Below, in pieces: positions 25,649 through 37,545 of a stretch of 64,000 bases of DNA (its first letter is position 1; the number at the start of each line of letters is the position of its first letter). Position numbers and translations under genes: made by a program. The notes beneath the pieces were generated by a model. It made no database searches. It was not told the origin of the DNA and saw nothing but the letters and a program-made list of their open reading frames with translations. The stretch is from Coriaria nepalensis. Its lineage: Eukaryota; Streptophyta; Magnoliopsida; Cucurbitales; Coriariaceae. The stretch covers positions 10,554,501-10,618,500 of the forward strand of contig CP114486.1 of assembly GCA_027186245.1 (NCBI GenBank), in the 5' to 3' direction.

Positions 25649-26918
25649 GTGTATAGTGAGAAATTTGTTCCGAGTTTTGGATAAAAATATGTACATTAAT
25701 CTTTTGTGGTAAATTATATAAAAATATGTAATAGAGTTTGGTAGTTCTATCGTCAAGTTCCATATGTTTTTACTCTTTCTCCGGGAAAAATTTGGATGGC
25801 TGTGTTTACTATATACTCTTTTGATACTATATACATTATAATGAAAATGAGAACTATCAAGCAAAAGAAAAGAAAGAAGGTTGAAGTCTTACTGGCATTG
25901 ATGCAAGCCTTCCATCAATGCCATAAAACAATAATACAACTACCATGCATGAAGGCAGAAATCAAGTCTGAAGGTTTAGTGAAGAACTAAGTTTATAATT
26001 AACTTGTTACGTGGTGGTGTTTCTATTTACTATTATATCCTTTTGATATTTTGTCCTAGTCTAGCTTGTCAGAGGCAGAGAGATGGACACAATGACAATT
26101 GAATTATTGAATCGGTAAAGTGATATTTCATGGTTCTTAAGGTTGCTAAAACTGGTTCTTTCCTAGAAGGGTATGTACAAAAACAAGGGAAAAAGAATGA
26201 ATGATGTAGGACATAGAAGGCTAGGCTTGCTATGTGGTCCATTGTTGTATCAGATAATGGTGAAGTCTTAATTCCTTTGCTGAAAATGGCTAAGGAAGAG
26301 AGAGGGAGAGGGAAAGAGCTGATTACTGAAAGTGGTTTGTACAGGCTGTTGGTCACATGGAATTGATGTTAATTCTTCTGATGTGTCTGTTTTTTCTCTC
26401 TTGGCTCATGATAATGTACAAGTTTGAATTTCAACCTGGACTGCGGGACTGGTTTTCTCCTCTGTTTCACTCTCCCGACACCCAAGCAGGTTCTTCTCCT
26501 TCATTCTTTCTTCTCTCTCTCTCACTGTCTCTCTGTTTGGCTTCTACCTTATTTTTCTTTCTGTGTTGACAGGTTTTTCATGGATTTTTTTTTTTGAAGT
26601 AATAGTGTTGCTTAATTTGCTTGCTTGTTCTGGTTTTTGAAGACTACTAGGCTAGCTTGGTCTCAAAGAAATCTAAACTTTCTTCATTTTTGAGTCACCT
26701 AAAAACCAAAAAAATTTAACCAAAATAAAAACTGTCTGCTCACTCAGTAAAAAACTTGTCTGATTTTTTTTAGGTTGGCTTCAGATTCCTTGGAGTTTGC
26801 ATTTCAGATCTAACTCTTACCATGTTCTAGTGGGTTTTTGTATTTTGTGAAGTCACTAGTTGACTCCTTTTAACTCATCATTTTTTCTTCTTCTCTCCCA
26901 CAGGTAAGCTTACTGACA
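25649..26918. other. Spacer between the two B3 genes
   Basis: It holds the probable 3' end of the first B3 gene and, near 26470-26910, CT-rich sequence with a possible leader intron ending at 'ctcccacag' (about 26895-26903) just before the second gene's ATG. No independent gene is seen. Confidence 0.4.
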
Positions 26919-28239
26919 ATGGCTAATCAACCTCATTTCTTCAAGATAATTATGGAAGAAACTCTTCAGAACAACAAGCTTGTAAGAATTCTTCTCTCTC
27001 AAGCAAACTTACTGTATTCCAGGCTTCAATTTTGTTGCTAGTAAAACACCAAATGTCTTTTATGCTCGACTATAGTGAACTGTCTTTGAGTCTCTTTACA
27101 TTTACATATACTCACTGTAGCTAGCTTCAAACAATAATTACTGTTACTTAAGAACTGTTTGACACATGACAGAGTATTCCGAAGAAGTTTATCAGAGAAT
27201 ATGGTGAGCAATTACCAAACAAGGTATACCTCAAGGTCCCAACCTGTCAGGAGTGGGAAGTGAAACTGACCAAATCTAAGGGAAAGGTTTGGCTTCACAG
27301 AGGGTGGAAAGAATTTGCAGAGAATGGTGTTTAGAATTTGGCCATTTTCTAGTTTTTCGATATGATTTGGGATCTTCCTTTTACTTGATGATCTTTGATA
27401 AAAGTGCTAAACAGATCAAATATTTCTTTAATGATTCTCAAGTGGATGAAGTTGAAGAAGAAGAACCTGTTGAAGATTTCCTGCAACCTGAGTCAAGTAA
27501 AAGGAAGAGAAATAATCCTTCAACGAAGATCAAATCTAAAGAAAAAGAAGGAAAGTCTAAGGGCAAAGAAAAGCAGATTGAAGAAAATTATAAGGGCACA
27601 AAGCAGATGAAAACTATGACTTCTCGTGGTACGAAATTTTAAGATCGACAATTTCTTTCTTCTTCATTCAATTTTAATTTTTCTTTTTATCATATTATAA
27701 ATATCTTGACATGTTTTGAAACTTAGTACAACAAATTGATAAAGACAAGGTTCGTGTCCAAAGGGCTCTAGATTTCACTTCTCCATATCCTATTTTCGTA
27801 AGCAAGTTGTGTGTATCAAAGGTTGACGATCAATTTGCCATGATATGTTATTCCATACATACCTATAATTTTCATTTAGGTCACTACTTATTTTCAGGAA
27901 CTAGATCTAACTCTTTCTTGGCAGTACATACCTACCGATAAAAAATATCTCAAACATGATGTGGCTGAGATCGTTGTTAAGCTTCCGAGTGGAAAAAACG
28001 TGGTTTCGAAGCGGTGTTAAGTACAAATATGGAAATGGACACAAGCTTAGGTTATAGGCTTGGTAGGCAGTTGCTGTAGACAATCGCCTGAAGATCGCTG
28101 ATATCTGTGTCTTTGAGATGATACGAGGCAAAGAAATGTTATTCAATCTACACATCTATTACTCACAAGGCATATATCAACCAAAAAAAAAAAAAGAGAA
28201 CTTTCACTAGTTTATAAGTTATTGTCCTTTGGGTTTTTT

Positions 28240-28420
28240 TAAAAACTTTGGTAATTTTCTATATTAATTTCATGTTTACAGTACTAGATTATTTATACAT
28301 AAGAAAGCCTAGATTAGTTATGGTAAATCTTAATAATCTATTTATAATCTTATATTTTTGGGAAATATCATAAGATTTTTCCTAACAGAATCTTCATAAC
28401 ATCTTTTCATGTTTTTAACA
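28240..28420 (-). repeat. Copia-1 3' LTR
   Basis: This 181-base copy aligns end to end with 32984-33163. Shared phrases include 'ttaat', 'catgtttacag', 'tatggtaaatcttaa' and 'gggaaatatc'. Read on the minus strand it starts TGTTAAAAAC. I estimate roughly 80-85% identity between the two copies by eye, indicating an old insertion. Confidence 0.85.
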
Positions 28421-28432
28421 TTCCCTTTCACG
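28421..28432 (-). other. Polypurine tract of Copia-1
   Basis: On the minus strand 'gtgaaagggaa' lies directly before the LTR start TGTTAA. This is the expected place and composition for the primer of plus-strand DNA synthesis and fixes the element's orientation and the LTR edge. Confidence 0.7.
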
Positions 28433-29640
28433 CTGGTTCAAAGATGTTTAGTAAACCTAGCTTGCATACAGGCTTGTCGTATTGAATCTTTTGCAGTCCT
28501 TTGGTAAAGATATTAGCCACTTGTTGCTCTGTGGGAATGTTAGGCATACACGAATGTAAGGCATACACACAATGTCTTCTTCCAACTTCTCTTAATGAAA
28601 TGTCTATCAATTTCCACATGTGTAGCCCTGTCATGTTGAACGAGATTATGAGCAATGTTGATAGCCGCTTTATTGTCATAGGAGTAGTACTTGACATTTT
28701 TAGGTCCTCAAGTAGTCTCTTTAGCTATAAGATTTCACAAATTCCATGAGCAATTGCTCTAAACTCAGCTTCTGTACTACTTCTAACTATTACATTTTGT
28801 TTTTTACTTCTCTCAGTCACTAAATTCCCGCCAACATAAGTATAATAGCCGGAAGTAGATCTTATATCAGTCACACTCCTAACCTAGTCAGCTGTAAATA
28901 CTTCGATTATGATGTGACCACAATTTTGGAATAGAAACCCCCTTCTTGGTTTTCCTTTTAGGTATTTTAGAATTCTGTACACAACATCAAAATGTTCTTC
29001 TCCAGGTGAGTGCATGAATTGACTCACAACACTAACTGCAAATGTTATATCTAGTCTAGTATGAGATAGATAGATAAGTCTTCCCACTAGTCTTTTATTT
29101 ACCACCCTATCTGAATTGGCTACCTCCAACTTTAAATTTGCTTCCATAGGAGTTTCAACCGATTTGCATCCTGGGTACCTTGTTTCCTTAAGCAGGTTAA
29201 GAACATATTTCCTTTGTGAAACAAAAATTCCTTTCTTAGATCTTGCAAATTCCATTCCAAAAAAAATATTTCACAGATCCAAGATCTTTTATCTCAAATT
29301 TCATGGCAAAACATTTCTTCAATTTTTCTAGTTCATCAACATCACTTCCAGTTAAAATCATGTCATCTACATATACAATGAGAATAACAATCTTACTATC
29401 CATAGAATACTTGACAAATAACGTATGGTTTGCCTGAGTTTGGTGATATCCACAACCCTTCAGAGACTTTGTAAGTCGACCAAACCATGTTCTAGGTGAT
29501 TGCTTTAGACTGTATAGTGTCTTTCTTAGCTTGCAAATCTTCTATGTCCCATAATGTGCTTCAAAACCAGGAGGTAAAGCCATAAACACTTCTTCTAATT
29601 CCCCATTAAGGAACACATTCTTCATATCTAGCTGTTGTAA
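28430..29640 (-). pseudogene. Copia-1 reverse transcriptase and RNase H remnants
   Basis: The reverse transcriptase active-site motif YVDD is at 29362-29373. Downstream on the minus strand come KGIFVSQRKYVLNLL, RLIYLSHTRLDITFAVS and a VFTAD end, then an RNase H part with REVGRRHCVYALHS and QQVANIFTKGLQ, standard Copia landmarks. Changes such as a stop or shift after VFTAD and a broken RNase H start show decay. The enzyme would copy element RNA into DNA in cytoplasmic particles. Confidence 0.85.
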
Positions 29641-29863
29641 AGACCACTCAAGATTAGCAACAAGAAAAAAAATAATACTTTAATAGAGTTTACCTTAGCA
29701 ACCGAGGTCAATGTTTCTTGGTAATCTATTCCATAGTTTTGTGTGAAACCTTTAGCCACAAGCCTTGCCTTGTATCTTTCAATCCTCCCATCAATATTGT
29801 ATTTCATAGTAAATTTCCACTTGTAGCCTATCGTTCTTCCTCCATTAATAAAATTGATAATCT

Positions 29864-29933
29864 CTCATTCTTCTCAAGCGCCCTCATCTCTTCCAATACT
29901 CATTCTTCTCAAGCGCCCTCATCTCTTCCAATA
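29864..29933. repeat. 35-bp perfect tandem duplication inside Copia-1
   Basis: Two identical 35-base copies beginning 'ctcattcttctcaagcgccc' start at 29864 and 29899. They lie in the reverse-transcriptase part of a dead element; 35 is not a multiple of three, so the event adds a frameshift. Perfect identity suggests it arose after inactivation. Confidence 0.9.
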
Positions 29934-30273
29934 CTGCCATTTTCTATTCAGGTTGACTCATTGTTTCTTAGATATCTTTCAGAATTGAAACATTAGACAG
30001 ATTAACAATAAAAGTTCTATAGCTATGAGATAACCTATGATAAGATACATATTTAGCAATATGATTCATAGTACAAGTGCGGGTTTGTTTCCTAAGAGCA
30101 ATAGGAATATTAAGATAAGATTTATAGAAACAGTTTGATGATGATTCAAGACATTTGGAACTATCATACCTGTTTCATTTACAAGACCATTATCCAAAAA
30201 GGAGTCTTGGTAGGTAGAAGGTTGTGGTTCCTTATTATTCTGAATCTTCTTCCTCCGAGAGTAAACTAGCAAC

Positions 30274-31520
30274 TTAGGTTGTTGCACAGTTTGTAATGTC
30301 TCTCCCTCTGAAAAAAAGTTTATAATATTTGATTATATAGGTAAGGAAGGGTTGGGTGGAGTACTCGATGAAGGAACATTTAGAGTGGGTAGCAAATCTA
30401 GAACTAGTAAAGGTAAGGAATTTGAAGTTTCCCAAAAATGATCTTCCATAGAATAACTCTCCCCCTGAAGAAGAATTTTTTATAAAGTGTGGTGTGTTTT
30501 CAAAGAAAGTGACATCCATACTCACAAATAATTTTTTTGAGGTATGATTATAGCATTTATACCCCTTTTGATTTAGATAATATCTCACAAAGACATACTT
30601 TTCAGCTTTATGATCAAGTTTTGACTAGTTATGTTTGTGTATATAAATAAAAACTGTGCAGCCAAAAATATTAGGGGACACTGAGTTGAAAATCCAGATG
30701 TGAGGAAAGGTTTCTAATAGTTTGTTTAGAGGAGTTTGATATTCTATCACCTTAGAAGGAACTCTATTTATAAAATATGTGGCTGTAAGGACTGCTTCAC
30801 CAATAGATACTTAGGCACCCCATAGTAAACATAATTGATCTTATATTTTTTCTTTCTTTCAGCTATCCCATTTTGTTAAGGGATAGCAAAACATGTAGAT
30901 TAATGAAGCATGACTTTTTCTGTCAAAAAAGCATGTAGAATTGAATTGAAGTATTTGTTGCCATTATCAGTTCTAAGAACTTAGATTCGTGTTTGGAACT
31001 GGTTTTCAATCATTTAATAGAAGTCTTTGAATTTTTTTGCAGCTTCAACTTTTTTTTTAAGTAGAAACACCCAACATATCTTAGTATAGTTATCAATAAA
31101 TGAGATAAGCCATCTAGTACCAGAAATAGTTGTTACTCTAAAGGATCTTCAAATGTCACTGTGAATTAAGTAAAACAGTCTAGAAGCTTGATAAGAATGA
31201 GATTTATTAGGAAACTCTATGATTCTTTGATAATTGACAAGGTTCACATTGAAGACACGTTAAGTTAACATTATTGTCTTTAAAAAAGGATGGAAACAAA
31301 TGTTTAAGATAAGGAAAACTAGAATGGCCTAACTTATAGTGACATAACATTATTTTATCTCTAACAAAAATAGAAATAATACTGCTGGCAGTTTGAGTTT
31401 GTCCACGCTTGATAGTCGAGTCATCAAAATAATAGAATCCATCAACCATTCTAGTATTGCCAATCATCTTTTTAGAAGGTTGGTATTGAAATTCACAGTA
31501 AGAATCATAGAATTTCACTA
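30274..31520 (-). pseudogene. Copia-1 integrase remnants
   Basis: The minus strand at 31207-31518 carries the GAG-pre-integrase pattern (CHYKLGHSSFPYLKHLF, then C-x2-C before QLSKNHR). At 30274-30588 it has the common post-integrase linker NQKGYKCYNHTSKK followed by FVSMDVTFFE. The catalytic core between is present but broken by stops. Confidence 0.8.
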
Positions 31521-31550
31521 GACAATTAGAATCGTGAGTTTGCTAACGAA

Positions 31551-32033
31551 TTAGATATTACATGATAACTTAGGAATATGTAAGACAAATTTTAGGGTGA
31601 AATTCTTAGAAATAGCGATTGAACATTTTCCTGCAATTGAAGATAAACTCTCATTTGCTATACGAATTTTAAGATTAACAGGATAAGTAGTATATAAGGA
31701 GAAAACATGAGAGGAATAAGTCATGTGATAAAAAACACCATAATCAATGATCCATGGTTCTAGATTAAAATAGACAGTTGAAGCTATGAGAAAACTACAT
31801 TTTTGAGCAAGAAAACTTGAACCTGAACTAGAAATAGGAATTTGGCTGATTATTTTATATATTTGATTAAGTTGTTCTTTGCTAAAGGATGGAGATGGTG
31901 TCTCGGTTTCAATAGAAGCATGCATCCCATGACTGTTTTTTTTCTCCACTTCGGTTGCCCTTCCAGTTTTAAGGCTTTCCATGAATTTTCCAGTAAGTAG
32001 CCTTAGTGTATCTAGGCTTGTTACTATAATCAC
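31551..32033 (-). pseudogene. Copia-1 aspartic protease remnant
   Basis: WIIDYGVFYHMT near 31740-31760 matches the Copia protease start WIIDSGAxxHMT. The active-site Asp-Ser-Gly has become Asp-Tyr-Gly, so the site is damaged as well as the frame. Confidence 0.75.
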
Positions 32034-32966
32034 ACCAGACCTTCACCTTCTCATCAAACCTTTAAGGTTGGCCATAGGAGGAATTATACTCTCTTGGCTT
32101 AAAAGCCGCCACTACAGTTACTATGGTTTTTGTTGATACCATGGTGTTAAGGGCAGAATTTTCAAGAGTTTCGATATAACCCTTCTTTCCCATTATCATG
32201 ATCTTACACTTTCTTCCCTTTTAATCTTTGAAAAAACTTCCCACGTAGAGGGCAATGGTTTTTTTCTTAGCATTTGTCCTCTTGCTTCATCTAGGTTAAG
32301 ATTGAGACTAGCCAAGAACGCAAACACCCTATTTTTCTCTACTATTTTCTTAAACTGTGTATTATCTATTCCACATGCCCAATCAAGATCATAAAACAGT
32401 TCTAGTTCTTACCATAACCCTAACATCTTATTATAGTAATTAGTGACAGTCATCTCTCCTTATTTCATCTCTCAAATTTTTGTCTTGATCTTATGTACTT
32501 GAGCTGAGTTTCCCAAATTTGAGAAAGTGAAGGATATTGCAATCCTAAACTTCCTTTGCAGTAGGAAGATACATATAATTTTAACTAATATCCTCAACCA
32601 TGGAGTTCACGAGCCAAGAGATAATGGTATAGTTCTCTTCTTCCTAGGTAGCATAACTCGGATCTTTCATACTCGATGCCATTGATGTTCCGGTTATATA
32701 TCTCATCTTCCCTCTACCTCGGAGAAACAGTTTCACCGACTGAGACCATCATATGAAGTTTTGTCCATTTGGAAAGTGGGTTGTAATATGGATGGTAGAC
32801 TTCTCATTGAGGGTTAGAATTGACAGTTTCTTCCCAATGATCATCGAAGAGTCATTGTCCATGTTGTTGAAAGTTTGAAGAATAAGTCTTCAAATAAGTC
32901 TGGTTTTTCGAGCCAAAAATGAATAGAAATCAATGGCTGATTAAGTCAGCCATGAGTGACCTTAAG

Positions 32967-32983
32967 CCCAAGTTCTGATATTA
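32967..32983 (-). other. Degenerate primer-binding site of Copia-1
   Basis: The minus strand reads 'taatatcagaacttggg' directly after the LTR end. This resembles TGGTATCAGAGC, the standard Copia site complementary to the 3' end of initiator tRNA-Met, with several changes. Confidence 0.6.
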
Positions 32984-33163
32984 TGGAAACTTTGATAATT
33001 TTCTGTATTAATTTTCATGTTTACAGCACTGGACTATTTATGCATAGGGAATCCTATGTATTGTTATGGTAAATCTTAACAATCTATTTACAATCTCATA
33101 TTTTAGGGAAATATCCTAAGATTTCTTCTAAAAGAATCTTTCCATATTTTTAAAATTTTTGCA
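32984..33163 (-). repeat. Copia-1 5' LTR
   Basis: Partner of 28240-28420. On the minus strand it starts TGCAAAAATT and ends TTTCCA, keeping TG...CA ends. It is followed by the primer-binding site. Confidence 0.85.
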
Positions 33164-33592
33164 TAAAAAAGTACATAAATTAATGATCGTCCTTCCATTT
33201 TGTGGTCATAGTTGAAGAAAGAAGAAGAATTACAGATATTGCTGTGGATAGGAGGCAGTTGACGATGGCTAGTAAAAGAGCTAGCTCTTTCCATTCTAAG
33301 CTGCCATTCTTCATGCTTATGATGCATAGCTCATACGTCAACGGACAATATCCAGGAAATAAAATTTAACAAGCTCGTTAGACTACGATTCATTATTAAT
33401 CAAGTACAAAGAAATTAATTATAACTTTTAGTATTTCAATGTTTGAAGTCGTCATGGTTGAAAAGGAAAGAACTTGTGCTAAGGACTCGAGATGGGAGAA
33501 CTTGGCCTGCAAGTTTTTGGTCAAGAGGAGTTGCGGTTAATTCATTGAAGGTAGATATAGGCCTTGGATGGAAGAAATTCATCAAAGTTAAC

Positions 33593-33854
33593 TGTACAAA
33601 TAGGCTATTTTTTGCATTTTCCAATTTTTCTTGTATTGTTTTTCAGGTTTCCTAAGTAGTCTAAGTCTCATTTTTGTATCTTAGATATTTTTCTTTACAT
33701 TGTAATTGCTATTTAGATTCATGTTTTACATATTAATCAATCAAGCTTTCTATTCTATTTTTGCTTCTGCTATCAGTTCTATTTTTTTTGCTTTTTTTGC
33801 TGTTTTTGAGTTAGAACACTCTCAAACAAACTCCAATCTTCAATTTATCCAACA
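33593..33854 (+). repeat. Copia-2 5' LTR inside the last B3 exon
   Basis: The 262-base segment begins TGTACAAA exactly where B3 homology stops and ends ...TCCAACA directly before a primer-binding site, so it has TG...CA borders. It is T-rich with a CT-rich 3' part, as usual for LTRs. No second copy was found in the window, so the 3' LTR is lost. Confidence 0.65.
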
Positions 33855-33868
33855 TGGTATTAGAGCAT
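33855..33868 (+). other. Primer-binding site of Copia-2
   Basis: TGGTATTAGAGC differs by one base from TGGTATCAGAGC, complementary to initiator tRNA-Met. Its position right after a CA end supports the LTR border. Confidence 0.75.
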
Positions 33869-35648
33869 ACGTTATCGGCATCCTATTCTCTTTAAATCTC
33901 AACTTCTCAAAAGACCTTTAAACCTATTTCAATCTAAAAAGTAGAAGCCAAAAACAACAACCTCAAGATATATTTAGTGAAAAGTTGAACTTGACTAGAC
34001 CTTCACTATTTACTGGGGTAGGCTATCATTTTTCGTAAGCAAAGATGACTACATATTTGAAAGCACTTGGTCTATGTGAAATAGTGGAAGAAGGTTATGA
34101 AGAACCTGATGAGGAAGAGGACTACACAGTCTAGCAGATTAGAAAACAAAAAGTTGTTAAGCAAAACAACTAACATGCTTTATCAACACTGCATTAAGCT
34201 ATCGGTGATGACATCTTCACTTGAATCATGGGTGTAGAGATAGCAAAGAAAGCTTGAGATCTCTTGAAAACAAAATTTCAAGTTAGAACAATCAGATTCC
34301 TAAATCTTACGAGGAAGTTTGAAAGGCTCAAGATGAAGGAAGAATAAACTATCAAGGATTATACTGACAGATTGATGCAAGTTTCCAACTAAATAAAGTT
34401 ACTAGGACCATATGTAACTGAGAATATATTGGTTGATAAGGTTTTGGTCAGTGTATTAACTAAATTTGATTCTAAGATCGATGCAATAGAAAAAAGTAAA
34501 AATCTAGACACCTTGACACTATCTAAACTTATTGGCTCTCTTCAAGCCAAAGAGTAAAGAAATTCAAAGCTCAAAGAAGGGGAGACAAAAGAAGATTTCA
34601 TGGAAAATAACAAAGGTAAATTGTGGAAGAATCATTCCACATTTCCAGAAAGTTCTAGCAGCTCTGGAGGAGCTCAGAATGCTGAAAGAGTCTGCAGCTT
34701 GCACCATTTGCAAGAGGAAGTATCATGCAGAGAAGAACTGTTATTGGAAGGGAAAACCTAATGCAACTTTTGCAAGTTTTTTGGACATGTTGAGAGAGAT
34801 TGTAGAAGAAAGAATAGAGCATATCCTCTACCCCAAAGAGCCAATGCAGTAGAAGTTGAAGTTGAAGAAGAAGAACTGTTATTCATGGCCAAAGAATTTG
34901 CCAAACACAGATCAATAGATGAATGACTCATAGATAGTAGTTGCATAAATCACATGACTTATGATGAGAGTCTTTTAATGGACTTGGACAAAAGTTTCAC
35001 AACCACAATTATTGTTGGAAATGGAGAAGGAGTAAAAGCTCAAGGAAGAGGGTCTATTTATGTCAAAATAGTAAAAACAACAAATTGATTACCAATGTGT
35101 TTCTAGTTTTGGGATTGCAGCACAACTTACTCAATGTTGGAAAACTCATGAAGAATGGTTGTATCTTATTGTTCAAAGATGAGCATTGTACCATCTTGGA
35201 TGCAAACAAGAAGCAAGTTGTGAAAGTTATAGTGAGCCACAACAATTTTTCTGTTTAATGGAGCCATCAAGCCTTGATTTGCAAGAGTGATAAATAATAG
35301 AAGTGGCACAAGAGATTTGTCCATTTTGACCTCAAATCAATACATAATTTGAGTTCAAAGACAATGAAGATTTGCCTCAAGTAGAACCTCAAGAGCAAAT
35401 CTGTCAAAACTATTAACTTGGGAAGCTGAAGTGGAGTTTATCCTAGAAATCAAGCTTATAGGTTAGAGGACATAATTGAATTGGTGCATTATGATGTGTG
35501 TGGACCAATGAAGGAGGCTTCTTTAAATGGAAGCAAGTATTTTTTTCATCTTCATTGATGATATGTCAAGATTCTATTGGATCGGTTTTTTGCAAGAGAA
35601 ATCGTAAGTGTTCAGTGAGTTTGTGAAGTTCAAGAACTTAGATGAGAA

Positions 35649-36540
35649 TCAAAGTAAGAGAAGACTGAAAGTATTGAGATCAGACAATGGTGGTCCTAGA
35701 AAGTAGTTCATCAACCCTAAATCTATCATCTCAAACTCAAGTTTCATCTCTTGCTTGAATGTTTGTATCATGACATTCTCATCTTCGGTCACTAGCAGGT
35801 CATCAACATACAAAGTGATCATGAGATAGGAATTACTTGATTTATTTCTATAAATGGTCAAATCACTTTCACTTCTTTCAAATCCTAAATTGCTCATATA
35901 AGAGTCAATTATGTTATACCATCCTTTAGGTGCTTGTTTCACTTCTCCAGCTTATGCACCTTCCTCTCTTTACCTTTGATCTTAAAGTCTTTAGGTTGAT
36001 CAACATACACTTCTTCCTCTAATATTTCATTAAGAAAAGTTAATTTCATATCTAGCAAGTGAATAGACCACTTCTTCCTGGCAGCTAAGACAATTAGAAG
36101 TCTTATGATGTCAAGTCTTGCCACATGGGCAAATATTTATGCATAGTCCACCCTATAGTGTTGATTGAGCTATCTAAATTGAGCTTGAGCTTGAAAATCC
36201 ATTCTAAATTGTAGTTTATTATAATTCCCTTCTCAGCCTTCACAAAAAACTTATCCCTCTTTGCATTAAGAATATGAGTGAAGCTTAAGGATCCAAATAC
36301 TCTGAGATGTGACACAAAGAGCTTGATATATCGTTCCAAGCTTTATAAAGAGTTTTTCCTTTTTCTATTTTTGTTGGTAGCCTATTGAATAAATAAACTG
36401 CAATATTTGCAGCATCATCCCAAAATCTTTTTTGGAATCATTTTCTTAGCCATCAAACTTCTTATCATCTCCATGATTATCTTATTCTTCCTTTCATATC
36501 TTATTCTTCCTTTCAGAGACTTCATTTATATAGGATAAGG
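35649..36540 (-). pseudogene. Inverted Copia-2 integrase/reverse transcriptase segment
   Basis: The minus strand shows, from right to left, an integrase tail (PKRFWDDAANIAVYLFNRLP), the HLRVFGS motif (near 36300), an early reverse-transcriptase segment (RKKWSIHLLDMKLTFLNEIL) and KQAPKGWY with LYVDDLLVTEDE near 35790-35830. YVDD is kept but several shifts and stops separate the pieces. Confidence 0.8.
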
Positions 36541-36960
36541 ACAATCAATTAATGCAGAATTACATGCGCTCCATAAATAAAACATCATTATTTATACTGC
36601 AATGATAAACACCTTTCTAGCCTTTCATGCGTCTGTGACATCATTATTCTTGTTTAGCTTTTTAAAGTTTGTAATAATCAGGAACTTTTGTTGTCTAGTG
36701 GATAATGTCATGTGAGTGTCTTGTTTAATGTTATTGTATCAAGTAGTTGGATAGAGTTGAATATTGAATATAGTATTATAGTTCACATCAGTAATGTTTT
36801 ATTTTCATTCACAATTATGTAAAGTTGACTTCATAAATCTGATAAATTTCGACGAAACACAGTATTGTTTCCTAACGTAATCTGATCAGACAAACAACAG
36901 ATCTCAAACACAGTATTCGTCGTCTTCCATTTCTTCTTCTTCTTCTTCATCTTCTTCTCT
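36541..36960 (+). promoter_or_regulatory. Upstream region and first leader exon of the actin gene
   Basis: The non-coding stretch ends in a CT/TTC-rich segment (about 36925-36960) directly before a strong GTAAGT donor at 36961, as in plant actin genes with a leader intron. No TATA box can be assigned with confidence. Confidence 0.45.
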
Positions 36961-37534
36961 GTAAGTTAAGGTAAAGTTCGATTTGTATTCCTGTTCTTAA
37001 ATTTCAGCTAGATTTAGTATTGGATTTTTTCCACTCATTTTTTCTGAATCGCTTCTTTAATTTTGACTTACTTCATTCTTACACTTCTTCGATAATTTTC
37101 AAAGAAATTTTTGTTAATAGTCTCTTTGGTTGGTAAGTAACGGTTTTCTCAGCTTCAATAATTGTAATTGATTTGTATATAATTTGATTTACGTTAGGTG
37201 ATGACTTCGAGCGAACGGATATGATTTTCTTAACTATTTTCTGGATAATGATGGATCAATAGGCTTTCACTGATTTGATGTAGTTGGACCGTGCGGAATC
37301 AGTAAGCTGATCTGGTTTTTTTTGTTATCTAGAGTAGAAATCTAGGTTTGGTCCGCCGTTGCTTTAGCTTTTGATTGCAATTTTCAAGTGTTGTGGAAGC
37401 GACTCCACGGTTGATGCTGATGCATTTATTTAATTTACACACTAGGTTCATGTGGATGATTCTGGGCATGTTAGTTCAATTAGATTGCCTTCTAATTTAC
37501 TTGTACTGACTAGTTTCTATGTACGTATCCACAG
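36961..37534 (+). other. Leader intron in the actin 5' UTR
   Basis: The 574-base interval begins GTAAGT and ends CACAG, eleven bases before the actin ATG. A 5' UTR intron is a standard feature of plant actin genes and often raises expression. Confidence 0.65.
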
Positions 37535-37545
37535 AATCCGTGAAA

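Larger units (their letters stand above)
28240..33163 (-). mobile_element. Copia-1: degenerate Ty1/copia retrotransposon with both LTRs
   Basis: About 4.9 kb, minus strand, between two 180-base LTRs. Domains occur in Copia order from right to left: gag remnants (about 32000-32900), protease, GAG-pre-integrase zinc motif, integrase, reverse transcriptase, RNase H. Many stops and frameshifts make it inactive. It sits in an intron of the second B3 gene. A clear 5-base target duplication is not visible: left flank T-rich, right flank 'taaaa'. Confidence 0.9.
26919..33592 (+). pseudogene. Second REM-type B3 gene, broken by frameshift and two Copia insertions
   Basis: This is a tandem paralog of the gene at 22993. 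Exon equivalents: 26919-26981 (FFKIIMEETLQN), 27173-27628, 27727 on, 27898 to about 28170 (ICVFEMIRG), 33212 to about 33350 (SYVNGQY) and about 33440-33592 (LRTRDGRTW, GLGWKKFIKV). In exon 2 the frame meets TAG at 27332-27334, and the B3 sequence continues in another frame (EFGHFLVFRYD), so about one base was lost near 27325. Exon 5 has further stops. A complete Copia element (28240-33163) sits in the intron before the third B3 domain, and a second Copia LTR begins at 33593 inside that domain's last exon. The donor site after SYVNGQY is also lost. Not functional as a full protein; a short N-terminal B3 product cannot be excluded. Confidence 0.85.
33593..36540. mobile_element. Copia-2: truncated Copia element with an internal inversion
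   Basis: The plus strand runs LTR, primer site, gag (about 33960-34560), zinc knuckle CTICKRKYHAEKNC (about 34710-34740), protease and integrase up to VLRSDNGG near 35670-35690. From about 35700 the coding sense switches to minus. Read right to left, 36540-35700 gives integrase C-terminal sequence (RKNKIIMEM, HLRVFGSLSF) and then reverse transcriptase up to DLGLMNYFL. So the next part of the element is present but inverted; the rest of reverse transcriptase, RNase H and the 3' LTR are missing. Confidence 0.75.
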
